Source of the DNA: Glandiceps talaboti
Taxonomy: Eukaryota > Hemichordata > Enteropneusta > Spengelidae
DNA: 64,000 nucleotides
NCBI RefSeq assembly: GCF_964340395.1
Contig: NC_135561.1
Span: 16,461,461 to 16,525,460 of the forward strand
Reading direction: 5' to 3'
A model generated the notes under the pieces. That model was not told where the DNA came from. It worked only from the letters and a program-made list of their open reading frames with translations, and did no database searches. The number at the start of each line of letters is the position of its first letter. Position 1 is the first letter of the stretch. This document shows, one piece after another, positions 29,330 through 40,406 of the stretch. Made by a program: the position numbers and the translations under genes.

Positions 29330-29536
29330 CAGGAATACCACTCCGGGAAATAGTCTAAGAGAGATTTCCATAAACTATGAGTTCTGGAGAGTCATTTCAT
29401 GGTTAAGATCACCTACAATTACTTGCCATTGCAGAGAAGCATCAAGGTCATGCGAAAATCATGAAATAACTCTCCAGAACCAATTATTTAAATATGAAAA
29501 TGGCTTCATTTCCTGGCATGGCAGTCCTCTTTAACA
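29330..29536. mobile_element. 207-bp MITE with GTTCTGGAGAGT inner arms
   Basis: Outer arms are imperfect (GGAATACCACTCCGGGAAAT versus ATTTCCTGGCATGGCAGTCC) and inner arms nearly perfect (GTTCTGGAGAGTCATTTCATG versus its complement ending at 29481). A half copy recurs at about 61636-61710. Confidence 0.7.
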
Positions 29537-30300
29537 TCAACACGTAGAGTCAAAGTTCTTTGACTTCAGTAGTTAATGTCAAGTTGATGTGATTATGGAT
29601 GATAAATTTGTAGATAGGGTAACGTTGTTCTTTGTTAACCAGTTTGTTGTGAAACCATATAATCAGTGAGATTGCTGTATTTTTCAGTTTCTGTTTCTGT
29701 TTTAGAATCTTCAGTAATACTAATATTAAAGTATCACTTCAAGTTTTTGTTTCTCTTCCTGTTGACTCAATATTATGAGTATCACGCAATGTTTTTTTTA
29801 GGGGGGAACCATTTGATTTCTGGGGGTGTGGGGGTGCGCGATGGTAGAGGATTTTGGGGGAAAAAATGTCGGCAATTTGATCCCATAATGGCTTGAGAAA
29901 AAAATTGTTCCAACAGACAGAAATAAAAAAAATGTTGCGATGTGCTACAAAATTGGTAACCAAGAAGAAATAAATTTTGAATTGCTTCTGCATATGGAAA
30001 AAATAATTTGATGCAGGACTGATAATAGAAAAAAAATATTTACAAATTTACAATCTTGGGTAGTTACTGCACTCTTTTTAGATTGACCCACTATTCAGAA
30101 CACATGGCCTTATGGGAATGTGAGCCTTATAAGGGGTCATGGGTGTCTGGAAGTTTGTATTTCCCTCTGTCTCATGTTTATCAGGATGTTTTCAAACCCA
30201 TCCCTTAGTTGTTAAAGTAAAAATGTTGTATAACTAAATATTAGATAGCTGTTTACTGGAACGAAACTGTTGCAACTTTATGTTAAGACTTAAAGTTAGA

Positions 30301-30375
30301 ATTGACAGGATATACATGTAGTGTGTACAGTGTGAACTTTCAGTTACACATAATTAATATATGCTGTCATTTCTG
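30301..30375 (+). repeat. 75-bp direct repeat, copy 1
   Basis: Begins ATTGACAGGATATACATGTA and is repeated at 30641-30715 with about 3 differences. High identity over a 340-bp offset implies a recent segmental duplication. Confidence 0.95.
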
Positions 30376-30640
30376 ACAGCATCTGTTGATTTAATGTTAA
30401 TACATTTGTACATCATCAACCATTACTTGTAACACTTATACTCTCTAATATGTTTTGCTTAATAGCATAATGGTGTAGTGATGATATGCATACAATTAAT
30501 AATGAAAGGAACAAGTAGTCTAAGAATATCCCTGACAGTGCAGCTATGGCGCCTGGATGATCAGAGATTCTGATAATTATGATGAACTGATAACTTACTG
30601 TGTGGAGACAGTTAGTCGAGGATTAGTAGTAGCTGTAAAA

Positions 30641-30715
30641 ATTGACAGGATATACATGTAGTGTGTACAGTGTGAACTTTCAGTTATGCATAATTAATGT
30701 ATGCTGTCATTTCTG
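30641..30715 (+). repeat. 75-bp direct repeat, copy 2
   Basis: Near-identical to 30301-30375 (about 96 percent), ending ATGCTGTCATTTCTG in both. The flanks differ. Confidence 0.95.
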
Positions 30716-31232
30716 CCTGGCTTGGCTGGTTATTTTGTATTTTAAAAGAACATGAATACATATTACATGACAGTTGAAGTTCACCTAAATTGTATAATGC
30801 GTTTTAATGTGAAAATGTAAATTGTTTTAACTGTATTTGTCTACATGTACACATTGCATAACCCCCTGCCCATTAATAAACCCAAATTCCTGCTTACAAT
30901 TATCATGTATATTAAATGCCCGTAGAGTTTTACCACAAACTTCAAGCTTTCATGAGATTACATATGATTGTATTTCACATAGATAATAATTAAATTTGAT
31001 GTTATTTTAATAAATTGGTCCTAAATGATGATGAATGATAATGAATTTATACATGCAATACACCTGTCCTCCATAGTGCTGAAGGCACTAACAACTATTA
31101 CCCTTAGTATAATTCAATTAGACAAATATTTGAGTTTATATATTCATACATAGTATTAAGGAGGATTTTACCACTAAAATGATCATTATTTCACTTTTTA
31201 TATGTAAGTTAAAGGTAAAGGCCATATGAATC

Positions 31233-31300
31233 ATTTGTTGTTATTGTTATTTTTGTTGTTGTTGTTGTTGTTGTTGTTGGTGATGGTGGTGGTGGTGATT
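31233..31300. repeat. (TTG)n / (GGT)n simple repeat
   Basis: TTGTTGTTGTTGTTGTTG grading into GGTGGTGGTGGTG. Confidence 0.95.
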
Positions 31301-31345
31301 TTGATTTCAAATTTTCAACTTGTACTACTGTTATCTTAATCTGTA

Positions 31346-31495
31346 ATTCTTATAAAGCGTATTACATTAAAATTAATCACAATGCACTGTACAACTGACG
31401 GAAAAAATAAACATAAAAGACAACAAAAGTACACTATTTGAAAAAAAAATTTAAAATGTCCAGATAGTAGGAAAATACTAGTAAAAAGGTACACA
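31346..31495 (-). mobile_element. dispersed repeat family B, copy 2 (-)
   Basis: Contains TTATAAAGCGTATTACATTA, AATCACAATGCACTGTACAA and TTTAAAATGTCCAGATAGTA, the reverse complement of family B at 21318-21475 with several substitutions. Confidence 0.7.
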
Positions 31496-32289
31496 TGCAT
31501 AAAGGTAAAAAAAAATTTTATTGCATGTGTTATGTAGGGTAGTGACAAGAACTGATTAGGTTTCAGTAAACATCCCAAGAATATTAACAAGAAATTTACA
31601 TAATTAATGGTTTTCGGTAATTAGGTTATATCTCAAGAATGCACACTTCAAATTCAATATAATTTGATACATGCATTTGCGATACCAAAGCACACTTGTC
31701 CTGAAAATATTATTGATGTAGCTTTTAGTTTCAATAAATTATTGGCATATTTTTGTAGGTCACTAAAAAGGAAAACATTGTTTCTCATCAGGAAATGTTG
31801 TCTAAAGTGGTATGACGATGCGCTTATTTTTTTTTTTTACATTCTCAACAAATGTCACAGTACATGTTGTGGTTGGCCAGGAGATCACTAACAGCAATGA
31901 GCAAATAGCAATCAATGAGAAAAAATAACTGATTACATATGTTCTGTTGTATTCCAACAATTGTCTGTAGGAACGACAATCTCAAAACTTTGCCCTTACG
32001 GAAGACATTCAGTTTACATCTGGTTGCAATCTGTTTTACCCAAGTCATTAGTAAATGGAGATTACAGTACATTATTTTAACTTCAATGGTGTGCGTTTTT
32101 GTTACTCAATTGTATGCCATCTTTTTTTCTTTTTTGTCAAATTTAGGTTCAGATCTGCTTTAAAAAAATTAAACTGCAATGAAGTGAATAAATATCAAAA
32201 TTAAATGATTTAATAATTATATGTTCAAACACAAAACAGGACAGTACTGTACATGTAGTGCAACAACTTAGACTGTGGTGGAGTAGAAA

Positions 32290-33402
32290 CCAGATTTAAA
32301 CTGAGTGCCTCCCGTAAGGGAATCACTAATTATGCAAATAACTCATTAAACTAAACAAAACTATGGTAACAGGCTTTGTTGTTGGACAAGCGTGCTGTCT
32401 TAGGTTAATGTATGTGCCAAATTATATGGAATTTGAAGAGTGCATGATACTGCTTAATTACTGAATATCGTTCATTATTCAAAATACTCATTAAAGGTAA
32501 AAGTTGTAGAAACAAACTTCCTAGGACAGGTGCATATTATTATGGTTGATATATGTATCATATTATATGACATTTGTACCTAAAATCATTAATTATGCAA
32601 ATTTTTCATGAAAACTGTAAGCTATATCAAAAATTTTATAGGACATATCCGCTTTGTTATGGTTAATGTATGTACTAAATTGTATTTAAATTGAAGAATG
32701 CAGACTTAAGATATAGCCTAATTACCGAAAATCATTAATTATGCAAATTATTCATTAATACTGTAAGGTACATCAACTAACTTTATAGGACATACACAAT
32801 TTGTTATGGTTAATGTATGTACTGAATTGTATTGAAATTGAAGTATGCAGTCGTAAGATATAGCCTAATTACCAAGAATCATTAATTATGCAAATTATTC
32901 ATTAACACTGAAAGGTACATCAACAAGCTTTGCAGGACATATGCGATTGTTATGGTTAATGTGTGTACTGAATTATATTGACATTGAAGTCTGTATTCTT
33001 AAGATATAGCCTAATTACCGAAAATCATGAATTATGCCAATTATTCATTAACACTATAAGGTACATCAACAAACTTGATAGGACAAATGTATGTTGTTAT
33101 ACTTAACGAATATAGTAAATTATATTGAAATTGAAGGATGCAGTCTTAAGATATTGCGTAAATAGTTGATTTCATTAATATGCAAATTTCTCTAATTAAA
33201 CATTAACAGAACTGGCTCAAAACCTAATCAGGTCTAGCCATTACCCTAAAGATTATATATTCCAAATTTCATTACAATTGAGCCAGCTGACTTTTAGAAA
33301 ATGATGACACAGACACACACACGGACAGACAGACAGACAGACACACAGACACACAGTCAGACATTCCCCTTTTAATACCTCCTGTACCCTTACAGGAGGT
33401 AA
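32290..33402 (+). mobile_element. tandem-repeat element with 146-bp core units and terminal hairpin (pearl/Helentron-like)
   Basis: A 5' segment with TGCCTCCCGTAAGGGA is followed by about six diverged units of 127-148 bp. Anchors (AATTATGCAAAT or a variant) lie at about 32328, 32590, 32738, 32884, 33032 and 33175. Then come a unique 3' segment, a CAGA/CACA microsatellite (33302-33352) and a perfect hairpin ACCTCCTGTA-CCCT-TACAGGAGGT at 33377-33400. Short ends, a tandem core, a microsatellite and a 3' hairpin are the architecture of bivalve 'pearl' elements and other non-autonomous Helitron/Helentron families. No coding sequence. Confidence 0.65.
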
Positions 33403-35418
33403 AAATCACACAGTTGTGTATTTTATCGCTAAAATGGTGTAGGCGTGGTGTTTTACACATGGGACATTATTTATTTTTTAACACACAGCTTGACATATTT
33501 CAACTCTAGACTAACAATAACAGAGACACAACAAACACAGCAGGATCCTTTGCCCAATCACATTGAACACTGATGAGCGCTAATTGTTATTCTGCAGTAA
33601 AAACAGGTTTCTAATGAAAACATTACACATGGACTTGATGTTTTTAATGGTTGCATTATTGGTCGTTTTCTTAAACTGATAATCAACATTTCAACTTGAC
33701 TACTTCTACATCCCGACTGTGCACGGCACCTATGTAATTAAAGTTATCTGAGGATGTGTATTAAATGTCATGTCACATGAGTGAAACACCAAGCCTACAT
33801 GTACATCATTTTAGCCGTATCTAATGAAGGCCATTCATCTTAACAGGTGCATAAAACGTTTCACAGCACATAGAATTTCATTTCTTTTTCCAACTCACAC
33901 TTTACATAACACTAGCACTCGCAAAGTAGGCAATTAAAAAGTTCCATACATACATCTATATCAAACTGCTTTCTGTACTGTGAAAGAGATGTATTCAGTA
34001 TGCTAATAACTATCTTATTCAGTACATGTGCCGATTAATAAAATATTGGTAATCGTCAATAAGCTGTTATCAGAGATAACATGACTCATCGCAGTACTTC
34101 CATCTAACCTTTCTGTTGTCTTGAATTTTGGAAAGACTGTATACGTACATTGTAGTTAAACTGTTTAATAGGTAAGTAGCTTTCACTATTCTACATTGTA
34201 CTGTACTGTTTATAAGGGTTAACGGTAACCCTAAATTATGTGCGGTGATGTGGACTTTCTGGTCGAATTTACATGTAGTGGTTTCTATTCGTTGTACCAA
34301 CCTTTTTTAAGGAAAACCCTGGCCAAATACCTGTGAAACCTGCTTAGATTTTTACCTACTTTTCACCCATAACAAATACACCTACAGGTTCAATGACGTA
34401 GTTTCAACAATCGCGATCCCAAAATATGTTTAATATTCCATTTCCTATTGAATTGCACAATATTTCTGTGGTTTGAGCAGAAAATGCATCGAATAGGAGA
34501 TCTCTTTTGCGAAGGTATTGAAAGTGATGAAATGTTATTCCTTATTACATTGTTAAGCAATTTGAATATATGTACAGTGCGTGTAGAATTAAATGGAAAA
34601 TATTAATCTATATTTAAAAATAGGGTACTTCAGGAAATACACGCTGAAAACTGACAATTTCATGTTTAAGATACAAGCAATGTGATAGCTTTGACATTTC
34701 CAGTTGGAATCTCTTACATCCGTTTACTACTGTGCAGAACAATATTTCTGTTATTATAAATGCTTCCAGCCATTATTGAGTGGGTATTAAGAATAATGTT
34801 ATGCTACTTCAGTTCTAAGAAATGTAAGTCTATTTTAATGCTTCTTTGGACAAAAATCTGAAATCTGCAGATGCTGAACTAGTCTGAAATCCTCTTTACA
34901 CACTGCACTTCTTTGAAAAGATATGGTGTAAATCTAAGCTATCTGAAGTGAACAATAAACTGTAGCAGATGGTAACATTACCGAGAGGCTTTAATGTCAA
35001 TGGATGCATGCTGGCTGGCAATCAGTCAGTATTATTTCTCAAGTGGCAAAGCTAAAAATAGCCATTGTCTGATGAGTGATGCACATTCATGGCTTTCAAG
35101 TACTGCGTAGGGATGTGTACAAGTTGTTAGCCTAGCCTGTGTACGCTAATTCACACTTTTCAATGATAAGAGCTAAAGATATTGCATGGTGCAGTTTTCT
35201 ATTGAAAAAGATACACATGGTCCTTCAATATCAACCACATTTATGTTGTTTGCATTTTCAATTTATTTTAATCAGGAAAGATCGTGATGTAAAATGAACC
35301 AGACTAGCAGACCATGCTTTACCCTCTTAATTTAAATTCCACGTTCCCATCTATTTGTTACAAAACTTTCCTTTGCAGAGTACAAAAAAGAAAGAAAAAT
35401 GAACAGATCTATTTTTTG

Positions 35419-35781
35419 TTAAAGTGGCCATATTGATGAGGATTGGGTATATATATTGGATTTTTAATTTATAAAACAATTTTATCATGGCTTCCTACTC
35501 GAAAAAATAATGTGAAACAACATTGACTAAACCTGTGTTTATAACTCAATACATTGCAAAAAGCTATAAAAAAATGCGTAAAATGTTATTGTATGTACAA
35601 TAACAATGATTTTGCACATTTTATTAATCTTCTCAAATTTATTGAGTTACAAACAAGGACTTCGCATATATGTTGTTTCTCTTTACAAATTGATTTTTCA
35701 AGTAGGAAGCCATGACAAAATTGTTTTATAAATTAAAAATCCAAAATAAATACCCAACCCTCATCCATATGGCCACTTTAA
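35419..35781. mobile_element. 363-bp fully palindromic MITE, copy 2
   Basis: Same family as 873-1237. Ends are TTAAAGTGGCCATAT and ATATGGCCACTTTAA, and the centre contains the shared AATGCGTAAAATG and TTGAGTTACAAAC motifs. TTAA at both termini could be a piggyBac-type target site or part of the terminal repeat. Confidence 0.88.
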
Positions 35782-38225
35782 CATACTTGCTTTATATATT
35801 TTGTCATGAAGGTGAAAATACTTAGTACCTACATTGTGTAGAGTCTTGTCTAATCTATATAACACTATTTAACACTTTTTCATTTTGTATGTTTTGATTT
35901 AATGGACAATTCAAACAAATTCCTTGTAGTAGATGAACATGCAGTTCAACAATTTATAGAGGTACTGGTTTTGAAATCTTTGTGTTTAGATTTTTTTCCT
36001 TTCTGTCTTAAGCACAATCCGCACCAATTATTTATTTATATTTAAGTCATATTAAAATATTGTTCAATTGTTTATACTATCAACTCTTATTCTTATCATA
36101 ATACTGATATTAATATTCGGCAATCATTTTGAGTTTTGCAGAGCATGTAGTATATACTACACAAGGTGTTGTGAGATGGTCCCTAAAATTCCCAGGGCTG
36201 TATGTTGATGCAGACAAACTGTTCGAATCCATAGAAATACAATGTACTCTGTGTGTGTGTGATAGCTAGATAGCTTTAATCTGGTAGATACATTAAGATC
36301 ATCCCAGGGAGAGTTAGCCATGGGTTATATTCTATTTATAGCATGTAAAGCTTAAGATTATAGAATTAGGCTGTATATATATATCAAACAGACTCAACAT
36401 AGTGAACAGGAGTAATATAATCACCCTGACCCTCTATTGACTCCAAACTCCGACATTTTTTTTATAATATTATAATTTAGGGTCAGATACACGGTGGCAT
36501 AGTAAATTTGAAGTGTTAGATTGTTGACTGTTAATGGATTTTACATATTGGAGTCAGCGTTCTGTGGAAGATATGGTATGCATGTAGAAATTGTTTCTGT
36601 GGATGTCTCATTAGGGAGTGAAAATTTAAGACTCTAGGTAAAAATAAGTGTGATTTATAAGATCGTTTATGAGTGTTTTACATGGGCTATGATTTGAGCA
36701 CTGATTTATTGAGTATGACTTTGCACAGTGTCACAAGAGTTGTAAGCACATCGTAAAACATGATGACAACGACTACTGGTTCAGTGCTTGCACAGAAACA
36801 GCCATTGCATAAACCTGAGTGTGTATATGAGTAAAGCTCATGTCAAATATCATTATTTTCATATTGCATGATTTATGGCATTTGCAAAATGTTAAATACA
36901 AGTCATTTATTTCAGTGTCCATTAGGACATGGTTGTGCCAAAATCATGTCTGTCAAAATTGTAGAATGTGAAATTATTTTTTTCTACATTTCAATATTTA
37001 ATACATTTGACACAACTCAAGGTAGAACATGCCTCAGGGATCAATTTCTTTGAAAACTAGTAGAGTTCTTAAAATCCCATGCAAGCTATCTTTAAAAACT
37101 TTGACCTTGACCTTCAAGGACAATTATCAAAATCAAGCCAATTCCTGCCTATCACAGACACATAGTAGTGTTTGCACATTGCCAATTTTTTTTTTAAATC
37201 ATTTTTTACAAGTGATATGAAGAAAAGCATTCTACACAAGCATTATTTTTGGTTTTCATGTAATTTTTATTGAATGGCATTTATTTGTTGCCACATTTGG
37301 ATCGTTCAGGGTTGTTAAAACCCTTTTCCTGTTTCTTTACAATCGCGAGTGTTAACAGCTTTGCCAGAAACAAGAGCTATAATTTTGATATAGCTATTGG
37401 TTTTACCAATTTCTTTTAAATCGTGTCTCCATTGAGTCACACAGAAATAAAGTGTTGTTGTTTGTTTGTTTTTGTTTGTTTGTTTGCTTTTTGTTTGTTT
37501 TTTGAGGGAGGGGGTGTCTTCTACAAAGACTTTTTTTTTATGATTTCGCGAGATAAAGAAATAGAGTGTGGGTTGGGTCAAACATGAAAGTAAGTAAGGC
37601 TGCCCTTACAGCTCAGATATGTTTCCAAGGCACATACATTGTATTACAATTACTGTAGTAGTAATTTAATAACCAGATTTTCATCGTCACATCATAGCAG
37701 TAATACATGTATATAGCCAAAGTACAGGTTATATTGAAACAAAGTAGGACCTGTATGATTTCACTATATCCAATTATTATGGATTTAAAGAGGAAAGAAA
37801 TTCATGCTAGCATTACGTGGACACTTGATACTGCATGCAAGGTGATTAGTATAACTTAGAAGATAGAGTCGACCTATTGGACAGGTATCCTTAGAGGTTT
37901 GGTATTGCCAGGAGAAATAAAGAGACAGTATGATTTGTAAACTAACCATTGTAGGTCTTTCATTATATGTATCTTTTTATAATTCTTGAATATTGTTCTA
38001 AAGATGACCTGATAAGCGAAATTGTATACTGCCTACCTAGATTCACTGCCTACAAGGGTGGTGTTTCTGGTTATGTATACATGACGGTAACTCGATGGAA
38101 TTGCAGCGAGTCTGAAATCGCTGCATTGATTACATTGTTCCAGAACCAGGAACACACCCTTTCATGCAGTGATTGTACATGTATACTGCCACATTTGGGG
38201 TTGTCAGTGCATAGGTACATGTAGT

Positions 38226-38626
38226 CAGTGTTGCAGCCAGCCTTTTGAAAGAGTGGGACATAGTGTCCCGAGACTTTCATTTTTCTGGGTCATCATAAAT
38301 TTTTTTGGGACATTATAAAAAAAAGCGCCAATGGAGTTGTACATGTAGCATAACTGTACAGTTTTTAAAAATATTTACCCACATGCTGATCCATGCTAGA
38401 TATTTGCTGAATGATTATGCAGTTGCCTATCCAACCCTGTTGTTATCTATGTAATACAAAGTATACACAATCATTTGGCTGTTGCTATAGGCGTGGTCAT
38501 GTCGCTAAACATATTTGCATACAATTTTAGTGTGGGTCATCTATGACCCATCACTTCCAAAATTGTGGGTCAGGTCCAAAAAATGTGTGTCAAATGACCC
38601 AAAAAACCCCTCTGGCTGCAACACTG
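38226..38626. mobile_element. 401-bp MITE, hAT-like ends
   Basis: Perfect 15-bp terminal inverted repeats CAGTGTTGCAGCCAG / CTGGCTGCAACACTG. The element is flanked by direct repeat TGTAGT on both sides (38220-38225 and 38627-38632), consistent with a target-site duplication. The interior has imperfect palindromes around GTGGGTCA. No coding capacity. Confidence 0.85.
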
Positions 38627-38830
38627 TGTAGTTAGCTCATATAGCTTCTTACCTCAGCAGTCAGTGTTCAAATCCACCCAGTGTTGGCTTAGCTTGATTA
38701 AAAACATGAGCCAGGTCTGTATATAATTATAACAAAGGTGATGTACATTTTGACCCTGCCATACAGCACAGGTTACTCAGGTCTCCTCCTGCTTCAACAA
38801 CACTAGGGCACTGCTCCTTGGAAACCATGC
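38627..38830 (+). mobile_element. possible tRNA-derived SINE
   Basis: TTAGCTCATATAGC resembles a tRNA A box, and GTGTTCAAATCCA about 35 bases on resembles a B box. This is followed by about 140 bases of unrelated body. It starts exactly at the right edge of the 401-bp MITE. The intron-less tRNA fold is degenerate, so it is not called a tRNA gene. Confidence 0.35.
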
Positions 38831-39409
38831 ATTCAACAAATTTTAAAACTTATCTGGATGTATTATACACCTACTATTTTAGAAATTCTAAGCTGCTTGT
38901 ATTATTTCTGTATTGTGGTAACACTTGGTGAACAAAATATACTGTACAGATTGTATACTGCCCATGTGTATATTTAGTTGGACATTTAACTATAGTTTTA
39001 GAAATTCTTCACCGGTACATTGACATTTTTCTCATCAGAGACTCAAGTTTAAACAATCAAACTTTGCCAAATTTATAAGTAAGACATTCATTTAAGATGT
39101 GGAATTTGAAAAAAGTACAATTGATTCTTGTTGAGAGCTTGACCATATTTTGTTTGGAAAATAGTGTGGGAGTTTGGTCTGTTGAAAATGTCATGACACG
39201 TATACGTACAATTAATGACATTTATAAACTGTCTCATGAAATACCTTATTATTACAAGTACCATATACGTGTACAGTCATTTATAGTGAGTGTCAGGAAT
39301 ATTGATAACTCATATTTCATGATGTTGCACCACTTACAATATCCTTGCTATCTTGTATTCATGTGCTACATCCTTTCCTCAGGACTGTTATGTCTACAAC
39401 ATTATATCA

Positions 39410-39589
39410 CAGTGTTTTTGCTAAGAGCGGTATTAAGTACATATGTAGGTAAAATCTTCCAGGGTTCCCAAGTCATTTTTACCTGGGTTCCGAAACAAAA
39501 TTACTCTATACTCTTTGAGGAAACACTGCCATTTTTACCCCCTTTTCCCTTTCTGTTACTTGGGTTCCCCAACCTTGGCAAAAACACTG
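39410..39589. mobile_element. 180-bp MITE, hAT-like ends, 75 bp upstream of the PKI exon
   Basis: Terminal inverted repeats CAGTGTTTTTGC (left) and GCAAAAACACTG (right) are perfect over 12 bp. A further inner pair (GGGTTCCCAAGT / ACTTGGGTTCCC) makes the element strongly palindromic. CAGTG ends suggest the hAT superfamily; I could not see a clean 8-bp target duplication. It lies just upstream of the splice acceptor of PKI coding exon 1. Confidence 0.75.
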
Positions 39590-39672
39590 TCATAATGTTG
39601 TCACACCAGACATTTTCTGATTTGTGGATTAATCAAACTGTGGTTTGGTCATTTTATTTTGCAGATCGATTA

Positions 39673-39811
39673 ATGGCAGAAGTGGCTGCTCAAGCGATTG
39701 CTGAGTTTGAGGCATCAGCACGAGCTGGTCGTCGTAACGCTTTGCCAGATATTCTGGACGTAACTCCTGACGGTAAGGAACTAACACTGAAGATAGCGGC
39801 AATGACCCTAG
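39673..39811 (+). CDS. PKIA-like: cAMP-dependent protein kinase inhibitor (PKI), coding exon 1
   Basis: Encodes residues 1-46 plus the first base of codon 47 of a PKI, the heat-stable pseudosubstrate inhibitor of the PKA catalytic subunit that also exports it from the nucleus. Seen here: an aromatic anchor F12 in the amphipathic helix, then R17-A-G-R20-R21-N-A23-L, which is the PKA consensus with Ala in place of the phospho-acceptor, then P-D-I-L, and then L37-x-L39-K-I41-x-x-M-x-L46, a leucine-rich export signal. Order and spacing match vertebrate PKI alpha/beta/gamma. The acceptor is a pyrimidine-rich tract ending TTTTGCAG at 39664, so the ATG sits 8 bases inside the exon and the 5' UTR continues in an upstream exon I cannot place. 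The donor is CTAG|GTAGGT, leaving phase 1. The frame stays open for 192 codons upstream of the ATG, but that stretch crosses the acceptor and a MITE and is not taken as coding. The family is near certain; the paralogue (A, B or G) is not resolvable. Confidence 0.93.
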
Positions 39812-40406
39812 GTAGGTCACTGATTTGTATATCAGGTATTGGAATAGACCTTAGAAGCACATAGTAAAAGCTTGCTCCATTTACCATAACAACCTCCTTA
39901 AAAGTAGTGAAATTAAATTTGCCTTGTGCATGCTATTCCTTCTTACCCGCCCATCATATGAAATTAAATCCAAATAACTTCAAAATGCATTATATCATTT
40001 GTCATACCGCTTCTTGCCTACCTCATAAGGTAATGCTGTAATAACAATATCCAACACTTTTTTGCATGTAAACACCCTTTTTTTTTTAATTTCAAAATTT
40101 TAACATACTTACTTGATTAGTGTTGAATAAAAGTTTTAAAAAGAAATTAGCATTGGAAATTTAAGCGTTCCAATATATTGAAATTATTATGATTTTATCA
40201 AATATGCATTACCAATATTTCCAATTTCATATTATTTGACATTTGTTCATTTATCGAATTCCATTTCCACCCACAAAGCATTCAGCAGCATGAAAATAAA
40301 ATATTGTGCATCATGAAAGGACTATTCAGTAACTGAAAATCGGTGCCTACTTCACGTTGTTGTTGATTCATTGTGATTAACATGAACTATTTACTTTACA
40401 TTAACA

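Noticed and set aside
39097-39672. In-frame open sequence of 192 codons upstream of the PKI ATG
   Set aside because: It crosses a good splice acceptor, includes a MITE with terminal inverted repeats, and has no family similarity. PKI proteins start a few residues before the pseudosubstrate helix.
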